Notes under the pieces: generated by a model
The model's database searches: none
What the model was told of the DNA's origin: nothing
What the model saw: the letters and a program-made list of their open reading frames with translations, nothing else
In this document: one piece after another, positions 1-11,748 of the stretch
How positions within the stretch are numbered: the first letter of the stretch is position 1
How the letters are laid out: every line of letters begins with the position of its first letter
DNA from: Rostratula benghalensis
Taxonomy: Eukaryota > Chordata > Aves > Charadriiformes > Rostratulidae
Length of the DNA: 64,000 nucleotides
Direction of reading: 5' to 3'
Assembly: GCA_013399305.1 (NCBI GenBank)
Contig: VXAI01000163.1
Span: 1,109,959 to 1,173,958 of the forward strand
Made by a program: the position numbers and the translations under genes

Positions 1-930
1 TTAGATGTATATTAAAAATATGTATACTTTCTCATTTTAGTGCTGGAAAAGTTACTGTTTATTTGACTCAAAACACAATCTGCCTTTGTCATGCATTACT
101 TTTCCTACTGTAAGAAGGAATATGTTAAAATTACTTAAAATACCATGATCGCATTCCATTTATACATGCACAGAAAATCATACTTCCTAGTTCTTGCCAT
201 GGAGTTATTCTCAGAGTGGATAAGCAGAATGGGTTTTTCACCCTTTCTATACTTCTTTTTAAGCATTTGCATTTTTTAAAGCATTTTAAATCATTTGCAT
301 TGAAATCTACAGAAAAAGAACAGAAAAAATCCTTGGTTCAGAACATGGTACATATTTTTATGTGGAAAAGTTTATATTAGTGAGGTTTTACCTTCTCTTT
401 CCTCTTCCCATAGTATTTTTTCAAGTTCTTGATCTGAACTGTATTGTTAAAAAAGAAAAAATCTAACATCTGAAATGTTTGTCATGCTGGTAAAACATCA
501 CCCTTTTATTTTGCACTTAAACAAAACTGAATTCCTGACCTCAGTGAGTGGGAACAAGATTTTATCATAAGTCTTATTGCAAATATACAGTGGGGAAAAC
601 AAAAGTTGAGCTAGAGAGAACAGGGTCAAATAGCTGTACTAAATGTTCTCTTTATTTCTTTTAAATTAAGGCATTTTAATGTTGTTTTCTGCACTACTGC
701 AGTAGTCATTATTTCTCCTGTTTTCAAAGAGTAATTGGATTATGTTTCATTCGGATTCACTTTAATAATAATCTGTTCATCCTTGTGGTTTGAGAAAACC
801 CGTAACTGTTTCCCACTGTTGCATTCTTTCTACAGCAGACTTCTTTTTCACCAGCTGTGCTCACAATTTGACGATTACAGAAATCCCCTGCACCTTCCTT
901 ATGGGGGCTACACTGAAATTACCCATCAAA
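1..930. other. AT-rich flank upstream of the TMEM14C CpG island
   Basis: This stretch is AT-rich with no long reading frame that looks coding. A pyrimidine-rich acceptor-like site ends near position 40, but the sequence after it does not read as a recognisable exon. From memory of human 6p24, the gene upstream of TMEM14C would be PAK1IP1 in the same direction. No PAK1IP1 exon is recognised here. Confidence 0.4.
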
Positions 931-939
931 GCAGCCCCT

Positions 940-1500
940 CGGCCGCCCAGAGCTCTAACCCGCGCCTCACCAAAATTCTCACACCCAGCCCCAAATTCTC
1001 AGGTGTACCCCGTCCCCCCGCATCTGGTACAGGACCAGGATGGCCTGGGTGCGCACGAATACAGTTAGGAGGGGGCTTTGCCCCTCGCCGAACCAGCACC
1101 AAAACCTGGCACCGAAATTTCCCCACACTTGCCGGCACCCGGCCTTGCGCGGGCATCCCCGGTCCCCCCCGCCGGGAAAGCACCAACGCTTTCTCCTCCG
1201 CAGCCCGCGGAACGCGCTCCATTCCGCCTTGGGGGCTTTGCCTGGGGCTTTGGTTTCGGTTGGTTTGGGTTTTTCGCTTTTTTCTTTCCCTCTTCCCTCA
1301 GAGCAGCCGGAAAAGGGAAGCTCTGGGCGGTGCGTTGTTCCCTCACCTCCCCTTCCGCAGCCTGCTCCGCCCCGGGCTGTTGTGGAGCGGGGCCGCCGCG
1401 CAGGTGAGCGCCGCCCGCGTACCCTCCGCGGCGGGGCCGACCCCGACCTCCGTCCCGCGGGGCCGCGGTTCCAATAAAGCGGCTTTCAGCGCTTTGGGAG
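940..1500 (+). promoter_or_regulatory. TMEM14C: CpG-island promoter and non-coding first exon of TMEM14C
   Basis: Base composition changes sharply from AT-rich to GC-rich with many CpG dinucleotides, as at housekeeping promoters. The GC-rich block ends in a strong splice donor: the exon ends CGCGCAG at 1403 and the intron starts GTGAGCG at 1404. This fits a non-coding first exon spliced to the coding exon near 1632. No clear TATA box is seen, so the transcription start is probably dispersed. An AATAAA at about 1473 lies just inside the intron and is probably chance. Confidence 0.7.
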
Positions 1501-1631
1501 CTTAGGTTTAGGCCTTAGGGAAGCCTTGCTTGTGGAAAAGCTTCCGCCCCCTCCCTCCCCGGCAAAATGTTATTATTCTTTTCCCATGAAAAACTAGGAG
1601 ATAGAGATGCTCACCCCTATTTCTCTTTCAG

Positions 1632-1715
1632 TTTTCAGCATGGCCGTGGACTGGCTGGGCTTTGGCTACGCCGCCCTGGTGGCATCGGGGGGGATCATTG
1701 GCTACGCAAAAGCAG
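1632..1715 (+). other. TMEM14C: TMEM14C coding exon 1 (residues 1-25 plus one base)
   Basis: The acceptor is a TTTCAG ending at 1631. A second in-line CAG ending at 1638 could give a 7-base shorter 5' UTR (NAGNAG-like choice) without changing the protein. The donor is GCAG/GTACGG at 1715/1716, phase 1. Confidence 0.85.
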
Positions 1716-4700
1716 GTACGGTGCGGGAAGGTGCTTGTGTATCCTTCGTGCCCCCCCATCCCCTTGCTGCCCCCCCAAAAAACTTTGTGTGAGCTGGGCG
1801 GCTTCTTAAGAAAGCCTCCTGTCTCGACGTTCGTGCAGATGTAAAGTTTATCAGTTCGTGCCATGTGCTGATAACTTGCTGCTCTTGAGGTGTGGTGCTT
1901 TTGGGGTTGAGCCGGTGTTTTGGGCTGATAAGCCCACAGTCTGCTTTCTGAGGGATGCTGATACACTGCCTCTGCATTGTGTCCTTTAGGTGAACTGATG
2001 TGAGTTTGCTTCAGAAAGGCGTTTCCCCTGCGATTTTAAATATAAGTGTTCTGTATCTTCAAATAATGCAGGTCACCTTTTTTTTTTTTTTTCTTCCCTT
2101 AAGAGATTTATTCTCATTTTAATGTTTGGTGGTGACAGTGTACTGCAAGCTGCAGAGGGTTTTCAGGAGGAGCCTTTCTCCAAGTCTAGCTGAATAATGC
2201 AAATCAGCCCTTAAGCTTGTTCCTTTTCTGTGCTCTGCATCACAAGCTTAACCTCTGACCTACTGCTTTCATTTTTCTGAGTTTCCCTTCCTCTGCACAG
2301 AACTGTGGATTCATCCCTGCTGCAATACCATCTCTTTCAGCTTTGAAAATCCTTAAGCTGCCTTAGTACTTGTGATATGAAGGCATATTCCTGCATTGCT
2401 GATGCCAGTAAGAATTTTATCAGCGCCTTTGACTACATAGATGCTAATGCCTATTCCTGTCTGCTTTCTACTGGCTTTCTTTATCCCTGGGGATGTGAGT
2501 GGAGTTTAGGACAGGAGGGACAGTAATGAGAACTTAGGTAAGCTAATTGCATCCATGTTTCTCCGCGGTCCTTATGAAATGGTAGATGTCTTTATAGCCC
2601 CCATTCCCAGATGGGAGGATGTGGTCATGCTGAGGTGAGGGAATCCAGGTCAGAAGATTTTTGAAGGGAGAACAGAAACGTGTATGGTGACTTTAGGGGA
2701 CATTAAAAAAAAAAAAAAAAAGCTGTCTCGTATCCCTACTTTAACACGGAGAAGCCAAAAGAAAATGGAACTCTCATCCATGAAGCTAAGGTGGTGATCT
2801 GTTCTTTTACAGCCAGGTCTACTTACTCACACAGATAGTGGTCAGCAGTGGGTGCCTTTGGATGAATATGAGAACAGGGCAAGCAAAAATTATATTCCCT
2901 TTTTTTTTAACGAGTTCCATATTCTCTCCAGAGGAGCCATTTACTAGAGCGTGTATCTTTTCCTTGCACATATACAAGAATATGTGGTGCTTTCTATTGT
3001 CTTTAGCTCTTGCTTTTTATACCAAAAGCAGGATCTGAAGCAATGTTACAGCTGCCTTGTTGATGACTGAAAACTGATTACTTTCTAATAGCAATATGCT
3101 ATACTCCTGGAATATTGAGAAAAGATCTTTATCAGCTTAGCTTTGCAACTGCGAGTCTTTTTAAAGGTGACCTAAAAAAACAAATATATAAAGAACCACC
3201 ATTAGCAACATCAAGTTCTGAATTCTCCATTAGCCTTACTGAGGGCATTCACCACTCACAGTGATTATGCCACCTCATTACTTGATGTCATCTATAAATC
3301 ACCAATTTGGATGCGGTATCCTTTATCTTCTCATAGCTCAGGATTATCATTTATACTGAGGACTTGATCCAACATTTAGGCATGTCCAGGGAACCTTCTT
3401 CCAAAGTCTGCAGTTACCTTTGGATCAGATTTGGGGTGTACTTCTCTTATTTGACTCCTCTCTCTTCTTTGGCAATTTCTTACTTGTCTAAATGCCCTCT
3501 TGCCCAGTTCAGTTCATGTGTCCTTTTTCAGTCTAATCTTAAACCCTTACTATTTAATCCGTTTAATGCCTCAAGAAATACTGGAATTTCTGTGTTGAAA
3601 CAACATGCTTTGGTTTGTACAAAGAAAACACCAGTTCTCTGGGTTTTCTCACTATTCTTTCCATCATAAATATGCTCATGGCTTTGCTGTTAAAGCATTC
3701 GTACCTTGTGCAAGAGTATTTAAACATATCTCTTGGTTCAGATCAGCATGGCTTTAATCTCTTAAAATAACACCTCTCTAATCTGCTTTATAACAATGAA
3801 TGCTCTTTTTTATTGTTAGTGTTTTACAAAACAAAAGATAATGAGCAAGTTTATTTATGAGCTTCAAGTAAATGGGGTGGTTTTTACTTTTACAGGTAGC
3901 GTCCCATCGCTAGCTGCTGGCCTTTTCTTTGGGAGTTTGGCTGGTCTGGGTGCCTATCAGCTCTCACAGAATCCAAATAATGTTTGGATTTCCCTCAGTA
4001 AGTAATTTACAATTTTAATTAGAAGGGATTATATTTACCCTAAAATAACTGGATACTTAAAACGAGAAAGTCTTTGCAGAAGAGTTAAACTGGCAGTGTT
4101 ATAAATCTTTTTAATCCTGTCTTTAAGCTTATGTTTCAATGAAAGTCTCCATTAGTGGGCAAACTACAGTGTTGTCCCTGGAATGTGATCTTTTTTTTTA
4201 GCATTATTATATTTTAAAATAATTAGCTGAAAATACATATTAAAGACTGCTTGTCTTGATGTGTCTTAATTACTGTTTTCTTACTCCATTCTTGCATCCC
4301 TTTTGCAAGAAGTATGAAGTACTTTGGACGGTAGTTCAAACTTACATTTTTTCTTTCTCTCCTACAGGAGAGAAAATACCTGTTATTTATTGTTACAGTT
4401 TGTCTTCTGAACATCAGAAAGCCTACAGGTTGTGAAGGAAGTTGTGCACTAAGATAAAGTGAAACTTATTTGGTTTTGTTTTTTTTTTTTAAACCACATA
4501 CAATTAATTTACACACTGCAGCTAAAAAATCAGATAAGCATTTTGTGCGTGAATACTTGTATGTAGTACGGTGTGAATCTCCAAAATGCAATTTTTGTCT
4601 TTCTGCCATTGACTGTATAGAGCTCAGGGTTGAGATCAAGTTAGGATGATTATCACCTGTCACTTTAACCTGGGAACACCTAAAGCTCTTGCCAGTTCCG

Positions 4701-7045
4701 AAATAACATGACAGGCACTTTTCTCATTCACTACTACATTAGGGTACCTTGCAGTTGAAGTGGACTAAGAAAATATATGTGGATGATTCCTGCAATTCAG
4801 TTGATGCCTGACACTTTTTAGGCTGCTGTATCACAAATACTTACAAGCATGTATTTTGTGTAATCCTTTGGTCTGTATCTGTTAGTGGTATCTTCTCCTC
4901 TCTTGATCTGTAGAAGACATCAGTGTGTGACCATTCTCTAGCACTAGCTATGTTTCAGACCCCAGGCTTGACTGAGTTGGTGGCTGTCACTATGCACCTT
5001 TCTCTTACTGGAGGTTTTGAAGGACCATAGTGCAAGGGAACTGCTTAGAAATTGATGCCTGACCTCTGTGTGTCCCCTTTTTGGCTGGATCGTGCTTTCA
5101 ACATCCTACAGGAAGCTGGAGCATTTTAGGAAGAGTGATTCCCCTGCAGGCTGTGCATACTATTAGCAGGTTATTTTATTATTGCTGAAAGTGGCAGAGG
5201 TTGTGATTGGCTTATTTTTACATACAACTATGTGGAATTACAAAGGTTTTGCATGCCTGGGGAGATTTGACAGAGAAAGAAAGAAGCTCCAGTAATGCAG
5301 TATCTTATTCCTTCTTCTCAGAACTGGAGCTTCCCTTCTCCCTGACTTTGAGAAGCTCATTGTGGGGAGTTGCTGCTTGGTGCTTAAAGAGCTGCCATTG
5401 ACTATTACAGCATTTGTTCACTGAAGCAGTGTCAGCATCTAGCTTTTGGATATGTGAAAGGGGAAGGCCAGTGCCCAGTGTTTCTCTCCACTTCAGCATT
5501 GTCTACAGTGCAGTGCACTTTCATGTCTACTGGAGAGGTCGAAGCTGTGAGGGTCAAGTGCAAATAACTGGAACCAGCTGCATATACAGAAAGTGTAACA
5601 GGAGTGAGACAGTATTTTCCCAAATGCAAGAGGCACATATGTTTCTGTAATTCAGTAGCCTATGAGATCTTTTCCTCCTTTTCATGCTTTAAAGTTTTTG
5701 GAGAAGGTGTGTTCTACTGCTCTCCTAGACGAAGATGCATTTAGTGATGTGTATATTTTGAAGACTGGCTACTGATTAGAGCTTGAGGTATTTGAATACC
5801 ATGTATTAGACTGTGGTCCCAGTGTTTTACATGTTTACTTATATGAGACTACTAGATGTCAAGGACAATATTTAGGGTGTTGCTGGGGAGGAGGGATGCC
5901 ATGGCTAGGATTGAAGATGAGCTAGGTCTTGCAGGACCAGCTATCATGTAGACATGGTAGAAAATAAGAGTGAGTGAAACAAGTTAAATGTATTGCTGTT
6001 AACACTGGGTAGCAGGTGTAGGGTAAGGATTTAATCAGTGTGTATTCTGTATAGTTTTCTCCATATTCCCTTTTTCTCTGAGATACAGTGTTCCAGGGGT
6101 TGCCCTTTCTATTTCACTGGGTCAATGGAACTACCTGGCTCCTGGCTCTGTCACGTGGTCAGGGTGGATGGATTCAGCTCTGTGATCTTAGTGAATGTGG
6201 TGCAGGGCTGAAATGGATTGGTGATGTGCACTCACACAGCACACTTCCCTTTCAAAGTCTTTCCTACAAATTACTTAATTCTCAGATTGTTACTAGAAGT
6301 TCGACACGAAAATGCTCTCCCTTTTATGAGAAGTGGGGTGGTTATGTGCACAGGTTTAGTGATTTGCCTGTGCACAGGGTAGAGGTGAATTCCAGAGCCG
6401 TGTAGTCTAGATTATTTCCAGTTTCCAAAACAGAACATTTTGACAAAGAAATTTGAGGACAGTCTGTGCAGAAGCATATGGAGTGTGCTGTCTGCTAGAG
6501 TTTGATATGAAATGTTTAGTCCCCACATACTGGGGCATTCCAGAGTTTACACAATTTATTGACACTTTTAGTCCATCACACAACATTTCACGTTTTACTT
6601 TAATTTTTTACTACTGCTTCTCTCTGTTCCATTATTTAGAATTGTAGCATCTTTCTGATACACATGAATCTCTGCTGACTGGCCTGTCTAATCTCTCATT
6701 TAAGTTACATCTGGAACACTGACTGCTGTCATGGGAACAAGATTTTACAACTCTGGGAAATTCATGCCTGCAGGGCTAATTGCTGGTGTCAGGTACAGCA
6801 CAGTATACTTCTTTCTGTTTTTTAACCTTGTATGTGTGATTTCTTGTTTGCTTAATTAAACTGAGATGGAGTGTATCATATCTTGTGTAACTTTTTTTCT
6901 ATACACCAGTTACATGGGAAGTATTTGGAAATGAATTGGCAAGTTATTCTTATTGTTGTTTAACTCTGTGTTTTTCCCCTTATACAGTTTGATAATGGTT
7001 GGAAGATTAGCACTGAAGATGGCAGAAAAGCCCCACGATAAGTAA
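1640..7045 (+). CDS. TMEM14C: TMEM14C, mitochondrial inner-membrane protein (four coding exons)
   Basis: Exons at 1640-1715, 3896-3997, 6705-6792 and 6988-7045 join in phase (76+102+88+58 nt) to give 107 residues ending in KPHDK and a TAA stop. All introns have GT-AG ends. The protein is small and hydrophobic, with glycine- and alanine-rich membrane segments at about residues 6-24, 28-48, 56-72 and 80-98. Motifs typical of TMEM14C rather than TMEM14A are [26 protein letters not shown] and [17 protein letters not shown]14A has a different, more basic first loop. Known for the family: TMEM14C sits in the inner mitochondrial membrane and is needed for protoporphyrinogen import during haem synthesis in red-cell precursors. 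The bird N-terminus is shorter than human; the ATG at 1640 is the first after the acceptor and precedes [10 protein letters not shown] directly. Confidence 0.95.
3896..3997 (+). other. TMEM14C: TMEM14C coding exon 2
   Basis: The acceptor is TTTTACAG at 3888-3895. The exon reads the second membrane segment and ends CTC A, followed by the donor GTAAGTAA at 3998 (phase 1). The residues after the junction glycine match the TMEM14C pattern [16 protein letters not shown]. Confidence 0.93.
6705..6792 (+). other. TMEM14C: TMEM14C coding exon 3
   Basis: The acceptor is CATTTAAG ending at 6704, with a weak pyrimidine tract for a constitutive exon. The donor is CAG/GTACAG at 6792/6793, phase 2. It encodes [19 protein letters not shown] and the start of the last hydrophobic segment. 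Confidence 0.93.
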
Positions 7046-7890
7046 CTGTTGATTTTACAGTTTAATAAGTGGATAAAGAAACCTGATAATGAAGTTGTGT
7101 GAATGCAGAAGCAAGAAGATTTTCTATATCAAGACAATTTTTTTTTTTTTTTTTTATGAAGGGGAGTAGGATGATGGGACAGGTAGCTTACATACAAGGT
7201 GCCATTTGTTTCAGTGATCTGGTAGAGGGGTTACTGTGTATTGAGAAATTGGTCCTGGGTTTGATTTTTTTCAAGACTCATTTTGGTGTCTTTTAACAAC
7301 TTCCAGATTTTATATTCCAAAATATACTTCTGACATGTATGAAGCAGAGAGGAGCTGTAATTAAAAAACTATCCACAAAGAGGCACCAGGAGTAATTGGC
7401 TAAATATAACAGTGTGTCTCATACCTTTCATACTGAGTATTACAGTATGCTTTACCTGTTGAACCCACAGTTGATACACCATGTACCTATAACACCAAAC
7501 AGATATTACTTTTTTATTGTGAAATGATGCTAGAATGTTGCTTTTCTACCAGTAAAATCTATTACAAACCTCTTATTTGTCATAGTTTTGTATCCTGTCT
7601 GTGTGTATGAGGGTAGAGAGTTGAGTTGGTTTTTTTAGCTTCTTGTTTTCTTCTCGGTGGAAGTCTTTGCAGCGAACTGAAGACAGCACTTGGATATTGT
7701 AAAATACTTTTTTTAAATGGGGAGGCAGAAGCTTAAATTAGGGGCCTTCATTAACATTGCATTAAAACAGTTGTTGGAAAGGAACATACTCTGTGGGTTA
7801 ATGAAGTGAGAATTATGCTAATCAAAATGAGCACTTGAATGTGATCTGTCCAAAGGACTGTATAAATGGAATAAAATAGCTTAACCTTAA
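6988..7890 (+). other. TMEM14C: TMEM14C last exon: C-terminus and 3' UTR
   Basis: The acceptor TTATACAG ends at 6987. Coding runs to the TAA at 7043-7045, and the 3' UTR follows with a T19 run near 7138-7156. The first clear AATAAA is at 7870-7875, so cleavage is expected near 7,890. A second AATAAA at about 9314 could serve rare longer transcripts but would run through the minus-strand candidate gene. Confidence 0.75.
7870..7875 (+). terminator. TMEM14C: Poly(A) signal AATAAA of TMEM14C
   Basis: A canonical hexamer lies about 825 bases after the stop codon. It faces an AATAAA on the opposite strand at 8093-8098, giving a compact tail-to-tail arrangement. Confidence 0.6.
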
Positions 7891-8092
7891 CAGTACCTAA
7901 TTCTGATCTTGCAGGCGTACTTGAGAACAGAATGTATCAGCATTTTATTTTTATCACTGAGAGAAGCGGCTGTGCCTCTTCAAATCTCTCTTTACTAGGA
8001 GACTTTACTGGGAAAAATTTGGGAAAATCCCTGGTTTTGCTGTGGTGCCTGAGGACTGAAGTGTGGAAGAGGCATCAGTGGCACCTGGTGCC

Positions 8093-8098
8093 TTTATT
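8093..8098 (-). terminator. Candidate poly(A) signal of the minus-strand gene
   Basis: The + strand reads TTTATT, which is AATAAA on the minus strand. It lies about 55 bases beyond a possible stop at 8155-8153 in the last exon candidate. Confidence 0.35.
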
Positions 8099-10170
8099 GA
8101 CACTCCAATCTTGAGTGCTTCACCCCCACTCAGTCTCCCACCTCTGTTAGTGCTAACAAAGGCTTAGCATGCGAAAGGAAAGGAGAGGCAAGAAATGTTT
8201 GAAAGAATCCTATCAACTTATGCTTTAGTGATATATAGTTACGGATATACTAGGATTCTTACAGCATCTAACTCATATTTTAAAGTGATATTTTATGTAG
8301 TGACTGTATTATTTTTTACTTTCAGACCTCTGTCTCATTGATTATATCAAAACTTTGTCAAGTGCATAACATAATTATGGCAAAGCATGTTTAAATTAAC
8401 TTACATCTTATGCATGGTACTTACCATTTGTAGTGCTTGAAGGAATTTGTAACAATTTTCTCACTGCATAGATCAAATACTGAGCTACATAATTGCTGCA
8501 TTTCATTGGTCACTTCAAAGCTTGTGGGTTTTGTTCTGAAAATGGCATTTAACAGTACTGAGCCAGAGTGACATTTCTGTTGTTGTGGATCAATGGAAAC
8601 CCATAGGGTAGTAGACTGAAGGTTGTTATAGTAGAAAGTAGTAATTACAACCAGATCCATAGATGTTGGACCAATTGTGCTGCATGTTACTAGTTCTCTT
8701 AGCAAAAGTTACAAAATTAATGCCAGGTTTTGCAACATACTTCGTATTGTAACCTCTCTTGTTTCTGGGCTCTTAATCTGTAAGTAGCCTGATCTATATG
8801 GGGTGGACCTGCAGGGAGCAACACTAAAAACATGTAAAAGCATGTCTGAAATTCCAGTCTCAGTTAAATCATAGTCTCTTTTGATGATGCTGTAAGCAAA
8901 ACTCAATGCAAGTTTTGTAATTACCTTTATATGTGTTGAATCACCCTATGTAATGAAATTGAAAATTCCATCCCAGCTCTAGAATTTTCTACAGTTGTTA
9001 AAATAATGAAAAACATTAATATCCTTTCTACAGACTGCCTGTGCTTTTAGGCTGATTGTTGGATAATCCTACCAATTTATTGTGTAGATTTTGATGGGGT
9101 TTTTTCCACTGAAGGCGGTCTCCCTGTAAATTGAGATGAGTGCTTTTGCTTTGAATTCACTGTGGCCATGCCATGGCTTCAGTGAAGCTTCACGCTGGGA
9201 GTCAGCTTGTGTACGGATGTAATGTTTGGAAAGAGGAATTCAGTTAGTTTTAGGAAATGAACTGTTAAAATAATTCTTAAATTAAGGCTATTCTGTTCAA
9301 AGCACACTCGGAAAATAAAAATATTGGTTTAATATTACTTACAGTCTCAGCTGTCAGCATGAGCTGAAATGAGTACAGTTTTATTAACAGGGCATGGGAA
9401 CAGGAAACTAGTTTTACAGTACATGTACTGAGTCACCAGGATTCAACAACTCAGAGTTTAATCATGCCTCCAGTGCTCAAATACACTATAGTATGACAGA
9501 AAAAGAGAGTTTGGGTTATCAAATCCTCATTTCCTGGAGTGAAAACCCAGGCCATCTATTCTACATCTTGCTGTTGCATCTACAGTGCCTGGTGGAAGTG
9601 GGGTGGCAATAGGAAACGTCAAGTATTTCACCGCTCTCCGGGGGGGCTCACTCAAGACTAGAGGAGGAAATTTCCCGTTCACTTTGACAGAAAGGTTGTG
9701 AAAAGCAGGAGCTTGTCTTAGACTTTGTATGGAGAATGTGTAAGTGTCTTTGTAATAGCAGTTGCTTACTATAAGTCCTGGAAAGTGGGAGATGTTGGGC
9801 TCCCTTCAGTTCCCGCTCTGGAGGCGTTCAAGCTGCTCTACCAGGACTCTGTGCCTCAGGCCATGGGATATCCCACAGGGAGTGTGCTGCCTGGGGAAGC
9901 CACACTGCAGCAGAGAGCACAACGTTCCTGGGACCTGTGGAACAGGAGAAACTGTTTTAGTTTTTTTTTAGGTTTGGTTTGGTTTGTTTTAAAGCCAAGT
10001 AGTAGCTGACAAAAATGCAGAAACATCCTGAAGCTGAGAAATTAAAGCCAGGTTCCCCTCTACCCAAGTGGAAAATCCATGGACTACCTAAATTCCATCT
10101 ATGTTCTGGCTAACTCTAGGTTTTTCCTGTTCAGGATCTTACCTGTGGTGTCCCAATTGCTCATGCTGGA
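8093..10170 (-). CDS. Unidentified multi-exon gene candidate, convergent to TMEM14C
   Basis: I do not recognise this protein. On the minus strand several open segments are bounded by good splice sites. One ends at 10143 with donor CCACAG/GTAAGATC. One at 9777-9652 follows acceptor CACTTTCCAG and ends at donor GTGAGC. One at 8889-8809 follows acceptor TTTGCTTACAG. One at 8697-8425 follows TTTTGCTAAG and ends at the near-ideal donor ATG/GTAAGTACC. A possible last exon starts at 8162. Phases agree from 10143 to 9777 and from 8889 through 8697 to the last exon. The link from 9652 to 8889 needs one or two short exons (candidates 9261-9194 and 8988-8945) that I cannot confirm. Translations contain no signal or domain I can name. 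It could be a real gene, a lineage-specific transcript or a chance run of sites. Confidence 0.38.
8425..8697 (-). CDS. Best-supported exon of the minus-strand candidate gene
   Basis: This 273-base exon is open throughout (90 codons plus partial codons at both ends) in AT-rich DNA. It starts after TAACTTTTGCTAAG and ends with the donor GTAAGTACC. Its translation has a mixed, globular composition, with segments such as CSTIGPTSMDLVVITTFYYN and LCSSVFDLCSEKIV, and is not low-complexity. It joins in phase to the 81-base exon at 8889-8809 across a 111-base intron, giving FSVAPC-R-ELVTCST over the junction. No family assigned. Confidence 0.42.
8809..8889 (-). CDS. Second exon candidate of the minus-strand gene
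   Basis: This 81-base segment follows acceptor GAGTTTTGCTTACAG and ends CTGCAG before GTCCAC. It is open in the frame that joins the 8697-8425 exon and reads IIKRDYDLTETGISDMLLH and onward. Reading straight through instead meets a TAA at 8711-8709, so splicing is needed to link the two. The donor GTCCAC is weak; GTATGT slightly downstream is an alternative but would leave a very short intron. Confidence 0.33.
9652..9777 (-). CDS. Third exon candidate of the minus-strand gene
   Basis: This 126-base segment is open and follows acceptor TCCCACTTTCCAG. The frame continues open past the proposed donor (TTGA/GTGAGC at 9651) to a TGA near 9530, so about 80 codons are open in total and the true 3' edge is unsure. 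It includes CYYKDTYTFSIQSLRQAP and HNLSVKVNGKFPPLVL. It joins in phase to an upstream segment with a possible start ATG at 10164-10162 reading MSNWDTT, which ends at 10143 at a strong donor. Confidence 0.33.
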
Positions 10171-11519
10171 GCAGCACCAGGCATGTCCAGGCTGGGAATG
10201 CTTCAAACCACCAGTCTGTGGAGATGTGAGCAAAGATCTGGGAGGAGGGGGAGGCAAAACCTTGTACACTTGGCTGCCTCGATTGTGCCTTAGTCTTTAC
10301 AGATACAGCACAGAGACTGCCCACACAAGAATAATCTGTTGAGTCCCAATTGCAGCGTTGAGTTGAGGGGAGGAAAAAGCTGTCTTTTTACTCACCTATA
10401 CCCATCAACACATGTCACACCCTAAGCTGTTCTTTCAATTCATGTGAGATTTGCAGGTAGCAAAATCCCTTTAATTTAGTACAGATCTGTAGCAGAGTGT
10501 AAGAATGTAAGTTCCATTACGCTAGTAGTACAGACAGCTGTCTGTTACAAAGGAGAAGAATGAGAGGAGGGTGGAAAAATGTTTCAAACAGACCAGTTTA
10601 GAAGTGAAGTGGTCGTGAGCTGCTCTACTTTGTCCCTTGTTCTAAGATATATGGAACACGACTGCTTTTAATGCAAAGCCTATCCCCTAGCTCTTGTTCT
10701 GCTGCAGGCTTCGAAAGCGCAATTTGCCGTGTCCCAGTTCTGTCAGTCATTGTGCTGGGTGCTGCTGGCGCTCTGTCATCCTCAGCTGAGGGTCAGTCCA
10801 TGCTGAAACTAATAAGGCCTGGAGTATTACGGAATTATCCTTTTGTGGTGTTAAATTTCCTGGCTTTTTGGTGTTACAGTCATGCTTTCTGACTGCACAA
10901 TTTAATCACCTGGAAAAATGGGGAGGGAGGGGGGAAGGAAGGTCAGGAGAACCTCCAGGCAGTTATGATGGAAGGAGGAAAGTCTTTGTTCCTCCAGAAA
11001 CCCTACCTGTACAGATGGCAAAATGTTGCCTCAGAAATGATACAGAAACATCTGGACTCATCTCCTCTCCTGCTTCTTTGAAATGCCGGTTTGGAGCAGA
11101 TCAAAATGTTTACCGTTTTTGCCATATTCCCAGTTCAGTCCAGTGCACAAGTGACTTTGGCTGTTTTTTTCACTCTTCAGGTGCCTCTCCTGAGGCTATG
11201 AAATTGAAATAATGTTTTCTGTATCCCTTCCCTGTCTGTCTTCTATATCGCTGTATTGTACAGCATGTGACATAGCGTGTCCCCCACCTGGAAGCATGAG
11301 TTGGTAGGTCTGATACTGTTTCATGGCTGGTAGTTAATCCAGATTGTTTTAATTGAATACTCCTTTTAAAAATACCTAATGAGAAAAATTACAGTAGGAC
11401 AAATGTCTCTTTCCCTTAACGTAATTTCATCAAATGTTAGCATTTGCATAGTATTTTGAGATCCTGTCCTGCAAGTACTATATTGCAGTTGAACCGAGTT
11501 CTAGTACTGATACTTGCAA

Positions 11520-11748
11520 TCATAGAATATCCTGAGTTGGAAGGGACCTATTGGGATCATTGAGTCCAATTCTTGACTCCACATGGGGCAACCTAAAAGT
11601 GAAACCACGTATCTTCAGAGTGCTGGACAAAGCAGCCTTGGGGCCATGACCACTTCCCTGGGAGCTTGTTCCAGTGCGTGAACACATCCTCAGTGAAGAA
11701 CACTCTTTTTCTTTATTTTCCTTTTTTTCCCTGCCTTTTTTTTTCTTT
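11520..11748 (-). mobile_element. CR1 LINE, 3' end fragment, cut by the assembly gap
   Basis: Starts with CATAGAATATCCTGAGTTGG followed by AAGGGACC, the reverse complement of the avian CR1 3' end. It continues through the GGAGCTTGTTCCAGTGCGTG block and TGAAGAACACTCTTTTTC. It ends in a T-rich run at the gap, so its 5' edge is not visible. Confidence 0.9.

Noticed and set aside
1472..1478. AATAAA next to CCAAT downstream of the TMEM14C first exon
   Set aside because: It lies inside the first intron, just after a strong donor. There is no sign that it is used.
735..1505. 256-codon + strand frame through the TMEM14C CpG island
   Set aside because: It crosses the promoter and the clear donor at 1404, and composition follows GC content. 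No homology was recognised.
9725..10009. 94-codon + strand frame opposite the minus-strand exon candidates
   Set aside because: No flanking splice sites in the + direction, and it ends in a T-rich run. The minus-strand reading has better splice evidence.
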